Part shown: piece after piece, positions 8,396-17,806 of the stretch | How the letters are laid out: each line of letters opens with the position of its first letter | How positions within the stretch are numbered: the first letter of the stretch is position 1 | Assembly (NCBI GenBank): GCA_947306365.1 | Contig: CAMZGD010000007.1 | Location: 49,079 to 113,078, forward strand | Direction: 5' to 3' | From: an uncultured Bacteroidales bacterium | GTDB taxonomy: Bacteria > Bacteroidota > Bacteroidia > Bacteroidales > UBA932 | Length of the DNA: 64,000 nt | The notes under the pieces: model-generated | Seen by the model: only the letters and a program-made list of their open reading frames with translations | Databases searched by the model: none | Told to the model about the DNA's origin: nothing | Program-made: the position numbers and the translations under genes

Positions 8396-9271
8396 ATGTT
8401 AAAATCCATGACCGGCTACGGCAAGGCCGAGTGCCAGCTGGGAGCCGACAAGTATCTGGTGGAAATCCGGTCCGTGAACGGAAAGAACGCCGACATCACC
8501 TTCAAGACGCAGCTCATCCCCCGCGACCGCGAAGTGGAGGTGCGCAAGTACATCGCCGACAGGCTGGGCCGCGGCAACATCGACCTGTTCATCACGGTCG
8601 AACGCGCCGAAGGCTCCGCAGGAAAGCAGATCAGCCGCGAAGCGTTCCTGTCCTACTACGGACAGCTCGAGGCCGTCGTCAAGGGAACGATATTCGAATA
8701 CTGCGAGCCGGAAGCGATGTTTCAGTCGCTGATGCGTATGCCGGATATCCTGGAGACCCGCAGCACCGAGCTCACGGCGGCGGAATGGGAGACACTCTAT
8801 GCCGCCATCCGCGAGGCCGTCGCCGCCCTCGACGCCTTCCGCAAGAAAGAAGGCGTCAGCCTGCAGAACGACATCCTTGCCCAGGTCGACAAGATCGAAT
8901 CGTACCTCCCCGAGATCGAACGCTATGAACGCGAACGCATCACGTCCATCCGCGAACGGATCGACGCGCGCCTGAAAGAGATTGCGGCGCAGCCCGACGG
9001 CAACCGGCTGGAGCAGGAGATGATCTTCTGGCTCGAAAAACTCGACATCAACGAAGAGAAGGTGCGGCTGCGCCAGCACTGCCGCTATTTCCGCGAGACC
9101 GTGGAAGAAGAGCCGCTGCCCGGCCGCAAGCTGGGATTCATCGCCCAGGAGATGGGACGGGAAATCAACACCCTCGGCTCGAAGGCGAACCATGCCGAAA
9201 TCCAGAAATGGGTGGTCCGGATGAAAGACGAACTCGAAAAGATCAAGGAACAAACACTCAATATCCTATAA
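8396..9271 (+). CDS. yicC: YicC family endoribonuclease
   Basis: 291 residues with the diagnostic N-terminus MLKSMTGYGKAE and the C-terminal DUF1732 block (QEMGREINTLGSKANHAEIQ). YicC of Escherichia coli has been described as an endoribonuclease involved in small-RNA turnover; the role here is inferred by homology. The frame extends 24 codons upstream, but that part overlaps the probable -7 element. The next gene starts 4 bp after its stop, so it may be co-transcribed with the tricorn-type protease. Confidence 0.92.
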   Translation: MLKSMTGYGKAECQLGADKYLVEIRSVNGKNADITFKTQLIPRDREVEVRKYIADRLGRGNIDLFITVERAEGSAGKQISREAFLSYYGQLEAVVKGTIFEYCEPEAMFQSLMRMPDILETRSTELTAAEWETLYAAIREAVAALDAFRKKEGVSLQNDILAQVDKIESYLPEIERYERERITSIRERIDARLKEIAAQPDGNRLEQEMIFWLEKLDINEEKVRLRQHCRYFRETVEEEPLPGRKLGFIAQEMGREINTLGSKANHAEIQKWVVRMKDELEKIKEQTLNIL

Positions 9272-9275
9272 CCGT

Positions 9276-12200
9276 ATGAAGAGAATCCTTCTGGTGCTGG
9301 CGGCGCTGATACCGCTGCTGGCCTCCGCGGCAGACCGCCAGGAAGCGCGTCTGCTCCGATTCCCTGCCGTTGGCGGAGACAACATCGTCTTCAGCTATGC
9401 AGGAGACCTGTACCGCGTCGGGATCAACGGCGGAAACGCCGAGAAGCTCACCTCCCACGTGGGCTACGAAGTATTCCCCCGCATCTCCCCCGACGGAAAG
9501 ACCGTCGCCTTCACCGGACAGTACGACGGGAACACCGAAGTCTACACCATCCCGGTCACGGGCGGCGAACCCAGGCGCATCACGTATTCCGCGCTCGTGA
9601 GCCGCGACCTTGTCGGCGAACGGATGGGCCCCAACAACATCGTGATGTGCTGGACGCCCGACGGAAAACAGATCGTGTACCGCAGCAAGCAATGGTGCTT
9701 CAGCGGCCTCCGCGGCCAGCTGATGAAGGTCGGCGCCCAGGGCGGAACGGCCGAAGAGATTCCGACCACCGAAGGCGGATTCTGCAGCTACTCGCCCGAT
9801 GGCAAGTACCTGGCCATGAACCGGATGTTCCGCGAATTCCGCACCTGGAAATATTACCGGGGCGGCCAGGCCGACGATATCTGGATACACCGCGTAGGCA
9901 CCACCAAGATCGAAAAGATCACCGACAACGACGCCCAGGACATCTTCCCGATGTGGATCGGAAACGAGATCTACTACCTCTCCGACCGCGACCGGACCAT
10001 GAACCTCTTTGTCTACGACACCAGGACCGAACAGTCGCGCAAGGTGACCGATTTCACGGAATACGACTGCAAGTTCCCTTCCTATTCCCAGGACTACGTG
10101 GTCTTCGAAAACGGCGGCTACATCTACAAGTATGACGTCAAGGCCCGCAAGTGCGAGAAAGTGACGGTCTATCTCGAGAGCGACAACGTCTACAGCCGTC
10201 CCGAATACAAGAACGTGGCCGACAAGATGTTCGCGTACAGCCTCTCACCCGACGGCGAGCGCGTGCTGATCATCGCGCGCGGCGACCTCTTCTCCCTCCC
10301 CGCCCAGCACGGTCCCGTGTACAACGTGACCAGAACGCCCGGCGGTCACGAGCGCGAAGGCGTCTGGTCGCCCGACGGCAAGCACGTCGCCTGGTTCTCC
10401 GACAAGGACGGCGAATACCAGGTCTATGTCGCGCCCTCTGACAACATGGAAAACGCCCGGGCCCTGACGAAATTCAAGGACGGCTATCCGAGCGGACTCC
10501 GCTGGTCGCCCGACGGGAAGAAACTCTACTTCTCCACGCTGAAGCGAGAAATCTACTGCGTGGACATCGAAGCGGGCTCCGCCAAACCCATCATCACGGG
10601 AAAGACCGGTTCGCCGCGCGGCTTCACCCTTTCGGCCGACGGCACCTGGGGCGCCTATACCCTGGACCTCGACAACGACGTGACCGCCGTGTTCCTGTAT
10701 GACGTGGCTTCCGGGAAATCGTATCAGGTGACCGACAAGTGGTACTCGGCTTCCAGCCCGCTCTTCTCCGAAGACGGCAAGTACCTGTTCTTCACTTCCT
10801 CGCGCGACTTCCGCTCGCAGTATTCGCGTGTCGAATGGAATGCTTCCTACAACATCAACGACTACGTTTTCGTGATTCCGCTGGCAAAAGGCACGCCCGA
10901 TCCCACGAAACTCTCGTCCGACGAATACGGCAATGCCACCGCGAAACCCGCCGGTGGTCCGGACTTCAAGCCCGGTGACCGGCCGCAGTTCGGCGGCGAC
11001 AAGCCGGCAGCCGAAAAGAAAGCGGCGTCGACCAAGGTCGATCTCGACGGCATCGCCCAGCGCGCCAGCGTGCTGCCGCTTCCGGCCGGCCGCTACCGCC
11101 TGATCCTGGCCGACAACGACAAACTCTACTACAGCAGCTTCGGCGGCGGCATGCCGGGCATGGGCGGCATGCCCGCGCCCGGCGGACCCGGTAGCCGCGG
11201 CGGTGCGCCGGCGGCGGCCGTCAAGGTCCTCGACCTGAAGACGCTCAAGACCTCCGACGGTCCCAAGAACGTGCCGATGGCCTTCACGCCCGACCATAAG
11301 AAATGCCTCGTGCGCGAGGGCGGCAAGCTCTACGTCACGGGATTCGGCGGCCCCGCCCGGCTCGAGGACCCCGTGCCCACCACGGAAATGGACATGCTCA
11401 TCGACCACGAAGCCGAATGGCGGCAGATCTACGATGAAAGCTGGCGCGTGACCCGCGACAACTTCTATGTGGAGAACATGCACGGCATCGACTGGAACGC
11501 CATCCACGACAAGTACGCCGTGATGCTGCCCTACGTAAAACACCGCCACGACCTGACCTACCTCATCGGTGAGATGATCGGGGAGCTGACCATCGGCCAC
11601 GCCTACATCACCTCGGGCGAAGTCCCGGAGATCCCGCGCATCGCCACCGGCCTGCTGGGCGGCAAGTTCAGCCGCGACGGCAAGACGGGGGCCTTCCGCA
11701 TCGAGCACATCTTCAAGGGCGCATCGTGGGACAAGTCGCTGGTCTCGCCGCTCGACGGCCCCGGCATCAACGCCAGGGTGGGTGAATACATCACCAAGGT
11801 CAACGGCACGCCCGCTTCGCAGCTGACCGACATCTACCAGGCGCTGGTCGGCAAGGTCGGCAAGACCGTTTCGCTTGAAATCGCCGAGAATGCCGCCGGA
11901 AAGAACGCCCGCACGGTGTATGTCAAGCCGGTGGCCGACGAGAGCCAGCTGGCCTACTATGAATGGGTGCAGAAGAACATCGAAAAGGTGGACAAGGCTT
12001 CGAACGGGGAAATCGGCTACATCCACATCCCCGACATGAGCACCGAGGGCCTCGACATGTTCACCAAACTGTTCTACACCCAGCTCGACAAGAAAGCCCT
12101 GATCATCGACGACCGCATGAACGGCGGCGGAAACGTCTCCCCGATGATTCTCGAGCGCCTGCAGCGCGAAGTATACCGGATGACGATGTCGCGGAACGGC

Positions 12201-12623
12201 GGCCGGAACGAGACGGTGCCGAACCAGGCCTTCTATGGCCCGAAAGTGTGCCTCATCGACAAGTACTCGTCGTCCGACGGCGACCTCTTCCCCTACGGTT
12301 TCCGCAAGCTCGGACTGGGCAAGCTCATCGGCAAGCGCTCGTGGGGCGGCATCGTGGGCATCTCCGGCTCGCGCGCCTACCTCGACGGACAGGATATGCG
12401 TACGCCGTTCTTCACCTCCTACTCGACCGACGGTGAATGGATCATCGAAGGCCACGGCGTCGATCCGGACATCGACATCGACATCAATCCGTTCGAGGAC
12501 TACCAGGGCAAGGATGCCCAGCTCGACAAGGCCATCGAAGTGCTGAAGGAAGAGATGAAGAATTGGCCCGACCTGCCCGGCACCCCCGCCGCACCCGACA
12601 AGAGCAGGATCGGTTTGAAGTAA
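9276..12623 (+). CDS. Secreted tricorn-type S41 serine protease
   Basis: 1115 residues. A signal peptide (about 1-19, ending in ASAAD) predicts export. The order is that of tricorn core protease: two beta-propellers made of PD40/WD-like repeats (PRISPDGKTVAFTG, GVWSPDGKHVAWFS, GLRWSPDGKKLYFS), then the C1 domain (SWRVTRDNFYVENMHGIDW), a PDZ domain at about 790-870 and the S41 tail-specific protease domain. The likely catalytic residues are His775 in TIGHAY and Ser1000 in KYSSSDGD, followed by GKRSWGGIVG, as in tricorn. It trims peptides, here probably in the periplasm. A Gly/Met/Pro-rich insert (about residues 622-648) separates the propellers from C1. A strong terminator follows. Confidence 0.93.
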   Translation: MKRILLVLAALIPLLASAADRQEARLLRFPAVGGDNIVFSYAGDLYRVGINGGNAEKLTSHVGYEVFPRISPDGKTVAFTGQYDGNTEVYTIPVTGGEPRRITYSALVSRDLVGERMGPNNIVMCWTPDGKQIVYRSKQWCFSGLRGQLMKVGAQGGTAEEIPTTEGGFCSYSPDGKYLAMNRMFREFRTWKYYRGGQADDIWIHRVGTTKIEKITDNDAQDIFPMWIGNEIYYLSDRDRTMNLFVYDTRTEQSRKVTDFTEYDCKFPSYSQDYVVFENGGYIYKYDVKARKCEKVTVYLESDNVYSRPEYKNVADKMFAYSLSPDGERVLIIARGDLFSLPAQHGPVYNVTRTPGGHEREGVWSPDGKHVAWFSDKDGEYQVYVAPSDNMENARALTKFKDGYPSGLRWSPDGKKLYFSTLKREIYCVDIEAGSAKPIITGKTGSPRGFTLSADGTWGAYTLDLDNDVTAVFLYDVASGKSYQVTDKWYSASSPLFSEDGKYLFFTSSRDFRSQYSRVEWNASYNINDYVFVIPLAKGTPDPTKLSSDEYGNATAKPAGGPDFKPGDRPQFGGDKPAAEKKAASTKVDLDGIAQRASVLPLPAGRYRLILADNDKLYYSSFGGGMPGMGGMPAPGGPGSRGGAPAAAVKVLDLKTLKTSDGPKNVPMAFTPDHKKCLVREGGKLYVTGFGGPARLEDPVPTTEMDMLIDHEAEWRQIYDESWRVTRDNFYVENMHGIDWNAIHDKYAVMLPYVKHRHDLTYLIGEMIGELTIGHAYITSGEVPEIPRIATGLLGGKFSRDGKTGAFRIEHIFKGASWDKSLVSPLDGPGINARVGEYITKVNGTPASQLTDIYQALVGKVGKTVSLEIAENAAGKNARTVYVKPVADESQLAYYEWVQKNIEKVDKASNGEIGYIHIPDMSTEGLDMFTKLFYTQLDKKALIIDDRMNGGGNVSPMILERLQREVYRMTMSRNGGRNETVPNQAFYGPKVCLIDKYSSSDGDLFPYGFRKLGLGKLIGKRSWGGIVGISGSRAYLDGQDMRTPFFTSYSTDGEWIIEGHGVDPDIDIDINPFEDYQGKDAQLDKAIEVLKEEMKNWPDLPGTPAAPDKSRIGLK

Positions 12624-12641
12624 CTGTCATCCTGAAAAAAC

Positions 12642-12673
12642 AAATCCCCTTCCGGTTAGCCGGAAGGGGATTT
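12642..12673. terminator. Bidirectional rho-independent terminator between the tricorn-type gene and aqpZ
   Basis: A perfect 14-bp stem (AAATCCCCTTCCGG with its complement) and a TTAG loop, flanked by A-rich sequence on the left and T5 on the right, between two convergent genes. It can stop transcription from either side. Confidence 0.9.
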
Positions 12674-12691
12674 TTACTTGCCGCAAAGCAG

Positions 12692-13357
12692 TTACTTCGC
12701 CAGGGCTTTCCAGACCAGCGCTGCGAAGGCGCCGCCCACCATCGGGGCCAGGATGAACACCCAGACCACCTTGAGGGCTTCGCCGCCTGCGAACAGGGCC
12801 GGGCCGATGGAACGGGCCGGGTTGACGGACGTGCCGGTCAGGTTGATGCAGACCAGGTGGACCAGGATCAGGGTAAGACCGATGGCAAGGCCGGCGAGGT
12901 TGCCTGCACCTTTCTTTGCGTCGGTCGTTCCGAGAACGACGAGGACGAAGATGAACGTAGCGATGAACTCGACGAGGAGTGCGCCGCCCACGCCGCCTGC
13001 ATTGGCGACGCCGTTGGTGCCCAGGCCGCCCGTGAGGTCGGGCGCCGCGACTACCTTCGATACGAGCAGCAAAAGGGCGCCGGCGACAATGGCGCCGACA
13101 AGCTGGCCGATCCAGTAGCCGATTGCCTCACCCCATTTCATCCGTCCCGAAAGGGCCACGCCGAACGTGATGGCCGGGTTGATGTGGCAGCCGGAAATGC
13201 CGCCGATCGTATAGGCCATGGCCACGACGGTCAGACCGAAGGCGATGGCCGTTCCGACCACGCCTGCCGGCGTGTTGCAACCGAGGAACATTGCGGTTCC
13301 GCAGCCCAGGAACGTCAGGACGAACGTTCCGATGCATTCAGCAAAATACTTTTTCAT
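12692..13357 (-). CDS. aqpZ: Aquaporin Z
   Basis: Inner-membrane water channel, 221 residues with six hydrophobic segments. Both pore NPA motifs are intact: HINPA (60-62) and SVNPAR (179-181, with the selectivity-filter Arg182). The reading frame stays open far upstream through fabG on the same strand, but the ATG at 13355-13357 (MKKYFAECIGTF) gives the family N-terminus. A near-consensus -7 (TACCTTTA, 13393-13400) precedes it. The gene is convergent with the tricorn-type gene and separated from it by a terminator. Confidence 0.95.
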   Translation of the reverse strand: MKKYFAECIGTFVLTFLGCGTAMFLGCNTPAGVVGTAIAFGLTVVAMAYTIGGISGCHINPAITFGVALSGRMKWGEAIGYWIGQLVGAIVAGALLLLVSKVVAAPDLTGGLGTNGVANAGGVGGALLVEFIATFIFVLVVLGTTDAKKGAGNLAGLAIGLTLILVHLVCINLTGTSVNPARSIGPALFAGGEALKVVWVFILAPMVGGAFAALVWKALAK

Positions 13358-13392
13358 AGGCAAATTGATTTTGGAATTAGTACATTTTGCTA

Positions 13393-13400
13393 TAAAGGTA
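13393..13400 (-). promoter_or_regulatory. Probable -7 box of aqpZ
   Basis: TACCTTTA on the minus strand, one mismatch to TAnnTTTG, 35 bp upstream of the aqpZ start and just after the fabG stop. Confidence 0.35.
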
Positions 13401-13422
13401 GGAAAAAAAACGCAATGTTGTA

Positions 13423-14169
13423 CTACATGCCCATCCCGCCGTCGACGAGGATCACCTGTCCGGAGACATACGAGGCAAGGTCCGAAGCCAGGAAGGTACA
13501 CACCTTCGCCACTTCGGCCGGCGTCCCGCCGCGGCGCATCGGAATCCGGGATTCCCACTGCTTGAGCACGTCGGGCCCCAGCTGCTGCGTCATGTCGGTA
13601 AGGATGAAACCGGGCGCCACCACATTGGCGCGCACGCCCTTCGGGCCGAGCTCGGCGGCGATGGACTTGGCCAGGCCGATCATGCCGGCCTTCGACGCGG
13701 AATAATTGCATTGCCCGGCGTTGCCGTGCACCCCCACGATGGAGCTGATGTTGATGATCGAGCCGCCCCGCTGCCGCAGCATCACGGGCGACACGGCGTG
13801 GATGAAGTTGAAGGCGCTCTTGAGGTTGACCGTCAGCACGGCATCCCACTGTGCTTCGTTCATCCGGAGCATCAGGGCGTCCTTGGTGATGCCGGCATTG
13901 TTGACGAGGATGTCGACGCGGCCGAACGCTTCGACCACCTGCGCCACGGCCTGGTGTGTCTGTTCGAAATCGGCGGCATTGGAGGCGAGGGCCAGCACGC
14001 GTACGCCGAAGGCTTCAAGCTCCCGCTTCGTCTGTTCCCCGGGTTCATCGATCACCAGGTCGGTGAAGGCGATGTCGGCGCCTTCTTCCGCAAACTTGAG
14101 GGCGATCTGCTTGCCGATGCCCCGCGCCGCGCCCGTGACCAGCGCGACTTTTCCTTTCAAAAGTTCCAT
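13423..14169 (-). CDS. fabG: 3-oxoacyl-[acyl-carrier-protein] reductase
   Basis: NADPH-dependent reduction of 3-oxoacyl-ACP in type II fatty acid synthesis. 248 residues of the short-chain dehydrogenase fold: the cofactor loop TGAARGIG (12-19), NNAG (90-93), catalytic Ser142/143 in NISSIVG, Tyr156 and Lys160 in YSASK, and a C-terminal PMRRGGTPAEVA block typical of FabG. Twenty-four bp downstream of rimO on the same strand, so possibly read from that operon. Confidence 0.92.
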   Translation of the reverse strand: MELLKGKVALVTGAARGIGKQIALKFAEEGADIAFTDLVIDEPGEQTKRELEAFGVRVLALASNAADFEQTHQAVAQVVEAFGRVDILVNNAGITKDALMLRMNEAQWDAVLTVNLKSAFNFIHAVSPVMLRQRGGSIINISSIVGVHGNAGQCNYSASKAGMIGLAKSIAAELGPKGVRANVVAPGFILTDMTQQLGPDVLKQWESRIPMRRGGTPAEVAKVCTFLASDLASYVSGQVILVDGGMGM

Positions 14170-14193
14170 ATAGTCAATCTGTCATTATTTTCG

Positions 14194-15474
14194 TTACCGA
14201 TCGGGATCCGCCGGCTCCGGAGCGATCTCCCCGATCAAATCATATTCGTCCGCTCCCGTGATGGAAACGTCGATGAACTGCCCGACACACTCATCCGGGC
14301 GGGCGTCGATCAGGATTTCTCCATCGACTTCGGGCGATTCCGTCCGGGAACGGGCCACCAGAACGCCGTCCGTGAAACTGTCGACCAGGACGCGTTCGCG
14401 GGAACCGATGCGGGAACGGTTGTACGCCAGGGAAATGCCGCTCTGCAATTCCATCAGCCGGTCGTACCGTTCCTGTTTCACCTCCGGCGGAATCTCGTCC
14501 GGGTAATGCAACGCCCCGTAGGTCCCTTCTTCTTCCGAATACGGGAAAGCCCCCATCCGTTCGAAACGCGAGGCAGCCACGAAATCGAGCAGGTCGCGGA
14601 ATTCCGCCTCCCCTTCGCCCGGATGGCCGACGATGAGCGTCGTACGCAGGACGACGCCCGGCACCAGTTGCCGCATCCGGTCCACGAGGGCACGGGTCTG
14701 ACGCCCGTCGATCCCGCGCCGCATCATCGCGAGCACCCGGTCGGCGCTGTGCTGCAACGGAATGTCGATGTACGGACAGATCTTCGGATTGTCCGCCATC
14801 ACGTGCAGCACGTCGTCGGGGAAACCCGCCGGATAACTGTAATGCAGCCGGATCCATTCGATGCCGTCGATCTTCGCCAGCTGCTCCAGCAAGCGGGCCA
14901 GACACCGCTTCCCATAGCGGTCCAGTCCGTAATACGTCGTATCCTGCGCGATGACGATCAATTCCTTCACGCCCCGGGCGGCCAGACCGCGCGCCTCCTC
15001 CACGAGGTCTTCCAGCGGCACGCTCACGTGCGGACCGCGGATCAACGGGATGGCACAATACGCGCAGGTGCGGTCGCAGCCTTCCGAAATCTTGAGATAC
15101 GCATAGTGCGACGGTGTGGTGAGCACCCGATCCAGCGTATTGAACGTCAGCACCCCGCGCCATTCATCCACTTCGGGAATCTCGGTCTGGAGCTCCGACG
15201 GATAGCGCTGCGAGAGGCAGCCGAACACCGAAAGCTTGCGGATCAGTCCGGCCTTTTTCGCTTCGGCCGCTTCGAGGATCGCACCGATCGACTCTTCCTT
15301 CGCATCCTGGATGAAGCCGCAGGTGTTGATGATCACCTCGTCGACTTCGGCCGATGACAACGGCACATCCTCCGGCACGAGCGCATAGCCGCGCTCCTGC
15401 AGGACGCGCATCAGGTGCTCCGAGTCCACACGGTTCTTGGAGCAGCCCATCGTCACCACCTGGATCCGCTTCAC
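14194..15474 (-). CDS. rimO: Ribosomal protein uS12 methylthiotransferase RimO
   Basis: Radical-SAM enzyme that methylthiolates an aspartate of ribosomal protein S12. 426 residues. N-terminal cluster cysteines are Cys11 (MGCSKN), Cys52 (NTCGF) and Cys86 (FGCLSQ); the radical-SAM cluster is CDRTCAYC (Cys133, 137, 140); a TRAM RNA/protein-binding domain ends the protein. Start ATG overlaps the stop of the upstream DUF5606 gene by 4 bp, consistent with translational coupling at the end of the nusB run. Confidence 0.95.
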   Translation of the reverse strand: MKRIQVVTMGCSKNRVDSEHLMRVLQERGYALVPEDVPLSSAEVDEVIINTCGFIQDAKEESIGAILEAAEAKKAGLIRKLSVFGCLSQRYPSELQTEIPEVDEWRGVLTFNTLDRVLTTPSHYAYLKISEGCDRTCAYCAIPLIRGPHVSVPLEDLVEEARGLAARGVKELIVIAQDTTYYGLDRYGKRCLARLLEQLAKIDGIEWIRLHYSYPAGFPDDVLHVMADNPKICPYIDIPLQHSADRVLAMMRRGIDGRQTRALVDRMRQLVPGVVLRTTLIVGHPGEGEAEFRDLLDFVAASRFERMGAFPYSEEEGTYGALHYPDEIPPEVKQERYDRLMELQSGISLAYNRSRIGSRERVLVDSFTDGVLVARSRTESPEVDGEILIDARPDECVGQFIDVSITGADEYDLIGEIAPEPADPDR

Positions 15475-15917
15475 TCGGCCTTCTCCGCTGCGGGTCCTTC
15501 CGTGGCTTCTTCCGCTTCTTCCTCGACGAATTCCAGCGAAGCGAAGGTACGCAATTCCTCGTACCAGCCCAGGATCTTCTTCATATGCGACACATAGAAG
15601 CGGTCCTCGTCGTAATTGGGAACCACCTCGGCGAAGAACGCCTTGATGGCCTTCGGGTCACCCTTCGGGTCCATCGCCGGCCCCTGCGCCAGCTTCGCGG
15701 CCATCGCCGCAAGCACGTCGCGAAGCGGGATGTCGGCCTCGTCAGTAAAAATCGAAATGTCGGCCAGCGAACTCACCTTGGCATTGGCCCCGAGCAGCTG
15801 GCGCTGCTTCGTATGCAGCGACTCGGCAATGATGCCGTTGCGTCCCTGCGCCACGTATGCAAACAGTCCGTGTTCTCCGGAAACGGAGAGAATTTTCTTG
15901 AGATCAGTCTTTTCCAT
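15471..15917 (-). CDS. DUF5606 family protein
   Basis: 148 residues with the Bacteroidota-restricted DUF5606 pattern: DLKKILSVSGEHGLFAYVAQGRNGIIAESL at the start (given here only as the region 5-34), then DISIFTDEADIPLRDV, and an acidic, alanine-rich tail. The function is not known. It overlaps coaE by 14 bp and rimO by 4 bp, so all three are probably translated from one mRNA. The conserved link with coaE is contextual only. Confidence 0.85.
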   Translation of the reverse strand: MEKTDLKKILSVSGEHGLFAYVAQGRNGIIAESLHTKQRQLLGANAKVSSLADISIFTDEADIPLRDVLAAMAAKLAQGPAMDPKGDPKAIKAFFAEVVPNYDEDRFYVSHMKKILGWYEELRTFASLEFVEEEAEEATEGPAAEKAE

Positions 15918-16506
15918 CTTCAGTTACCTTTTCTATGATATGCAGGACCGCCGGCAGCAGCGCCTGACGGTCGTCGTTTTCCAAAACAAAATCGGCGCGG
16001 GCCGTCCGGGCCGCATCCGGCCACTGGGCCGCCATGCGGCGGCGTACCTGCGCCGCGTCGGTGCCGTCGCGTGCCACCACACGGGCGATGCGCACCGCCT
16101 CTGGCGCCGTCACCACGACCACGCAGTCGTAGGTGCCGGCATACTGCGGCTTTTCCAGCAGGATGGCCGATTCGATCACCACGACCGGCACCGCCTGCTG
16201 TGCCTTCCAGCGCGCGAAGTCGCGGAGGACGGCCGGATGCACCCGGGCTTCCAGCGCTTCGCGCAAAGATCCGTCCGCAAAGATCCGTGCCGCCAGGGCC
16301 GCGCGGTCAAGCCGCCCGTCCGCATCGAGCACTTCGGGGCCGAACAGGTCCACGACATCTGCCAGCAGCTGCGGATCCCGGTCGTACAACGCCCGGGCCG
16401 CACGGTCACAATCGTACGACGGAACGCCCAGCTCATTGAACAGCCGCACGACGACGGACTTGCCGCTGCCGATGCCGCCCGTACAGAGAATGACCCGCGG
16501 ATTCAT
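15904..16506 (-). CDS. coaE: Dephospho-CoA kinase
   Basis: Last step of coenzyme A synthesis, phosphorylating dephospho-CoA at the ribose 3' position. 200 residues with P-loop GGIGSGKS (10-17), the DCD motif in SYDCDRAARAL, and a lid region around AALAARIFADG. The start overlaps the stop of the YbbR-like gene by 4 bp and its end overlaps the DUF5606 start. Confidence 0.95.
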   Translation of the reverse strand: MNPRVILCTGGIGSGKSVVVRLFNELGVPSYDCDRAARALYDRDPQLLADVVDLFGPEVLDADGRLDRAALAARIFADGSLREALEARVHPAVLRDFARWKAQQAVPVVVIESAILLEKPQYAGTYDCVVVVTAPEAVRIARVVARDGTDAAQVRRRMAAQWPDAARTARADFVLENDDRQALLPAVLHIIEKVTEDGKD

Positions 16507-17447
16507 CGCGATTCAACCAAAATGCAATCGATCATTTCGGGGCGGATCCGCCACGAATAGATGTCCCGGTCCGTGACCAGCTGCGGAATCACCTTCGTGC
16601 TTCCGGCGCCCGCGAACGCGGGATAATCGACCACCAGCGCCAGGTCCTCCGCCACGATCCGGCCGCCACGCGGGCGGAACGGCGCGCGGAAGGTGATCTC
16701 CACCTGCGAAGGCAGCAGCATCAGCGAACAGCCGGCCGGCACGCCCGTCGCCGTCACCGGCAGGGTCATCGTGTTCTCCACATAGCGGTCGACCTCCACG
16801 TCGTACCACACCTGCTCCTCGTCGATCCGGAGACCGCCCACGGATTCCAGGGCCACATAGCCCTGCAGGCTCTGGTCGAGCATCGTGCGGCTGATGCTCC
16901 GCGTCCGGACCTGCGTCAGCCGCTGCAGTTCCTTGACGGACCCGTAGACCAGCACGGAATCCGGCTTCAGCCGCACCTGCCCCACCTGCATGTACTGCGG
17001 GCGGAACGACAGGTCCAGCACGGCCTCGACCGGCACCTTCGCGTACGACTGCGGCGTAAACGTGAACGTCAGCTGCTCCGTCTCGATGAAATCGATTTCA
17101 AACCGTTCTCCGAGCTCCTCGTTGAGCTTGTCCCGCACTTCCTGCACCGGAAGGACGAACGTGTCGTCCTCTCCTTCCACCGGACGGAAATGCCGGGCGT
17201 CCACCGACAGGTCCAGGGACAGCGGACGGCGTCCCGTCCCCCGTGCCTTGAGCAGGTAGAATCCCGTGGCCTTGCCGTGGAGCAGCAGCGTCTCCTTCGC
17301 CGTGGCCGCCGGCGCATAGCCCTTGAGGCGGGTGATCACCCGCAGGGAACAGGGAACCGTGGCGGAATACGTAAGCGTAAACGTATGCATCGCCCACACG
17401 AAGCAGGCGATGAGCAGGGAAGCCAACAGCAGCCGGATTTCCTTCAT
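16503..17447 (-). CDS. YbbR-like domain membrane protein
   Basis: 314 residues with one N-terminal membrane anchor (about 5-24) and the rest predicted outside the cytoplasm. Repeated YbbR-like modules include SFRPQYMQVGQVRLKPDSV and the PSQVEITFRAP stretch. In Firmicutes YbbR (CdaR) regulates a diadenylate cyclase; no cyclase is adjacent here, so that role should not be assumed. It lies 6 bp downstream of yajC and overlaps coaE, in the usual Bacteroidales order nusB-yajC-ybbR-coaE. Confidence 0.82.
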   Translation of the reverse strand: MKEIRLLLASLLIACFVWAMHTFTLTYSATVPCSLRVITRLKGYAPAATAKETLLLHGKATGFYLLKARGTGRRPLSLDLSVDARHFRPVEGEDDTFVLPVQEVRDKLNEELGERFEIDFIETEQLTFTFTPQSYAKVPVEAVLDLSFRPQYMQVGQVRLKPDSVLVYGSVKELQRLTQVRTRSISRTMLDQSLQGYVALESVGGLRIDEEQVWYDVEVDRYVENTMTLPVTATGVPAGCSLMLLPSQVEITFRAPFRPRGGRIVAEDLALVVDYPAFAGAGSTKVIPQLVTDRDIYSWRIRPEMIDCILVESR

Positions 17448-17453
17448 CAGGAA

Positions 17454-17777
17454 CTAGGCCTGCTGCGCGTCGCTGAAGTCTTTCACGAGCGATGCCTTGT
17501 CGACCTTGATCTTGACGTCCTTGTCGATTTCGAGCATCACCTTGTTGTCGCTGACCTCGACGATGGTGCCGTAGATGCCGCCGACGGTGACCACTTTGTC
17601 CCCTTTCTGGAGGTTGTTGCGGAAGTTGTTGAGCTCTTTCTGGCGCTTCTGCTGGGGACGGATCATGAACAGCCACATCACCACGAAGATGAGGGCGATC
17701 ATCAGGAGCATGGTCAGGCCGCTGCCGCCGCCTTGTGCGGCACCCTGGGCCTGCAGGATAGTCATAAAGGGATTCAT
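17454..17777 (-). CDS. yajC: Preprotein translocase subunit YajC
   Basis: Small accessory subunit of the Sec translocase. 107 residues: a short Gln/Gly-rich N-terminus, one membrane segment (about 21-39), then the diagnostic MIRPQQKRQKE and the SH3-like KGDKVVTVGGIYGTIVEV. Sits between nusB and the ybbR-like gene on the same strand. Confidence 0.94.
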   Translation of the reverse strand: MNPFMTILQAQGAAQGGGSGLTMLLMIALIFVVMWLFMIRPQQKRQKELNNFRNNLQKGDKVVTVGGIYGTIVEVSDNKVMLEIDKDVKIKVDKASLVKDFSDAQQA

Positions 17778-17806
17778 ATGCTAAAAATGTTGATAATTGA
17801 TTCTTT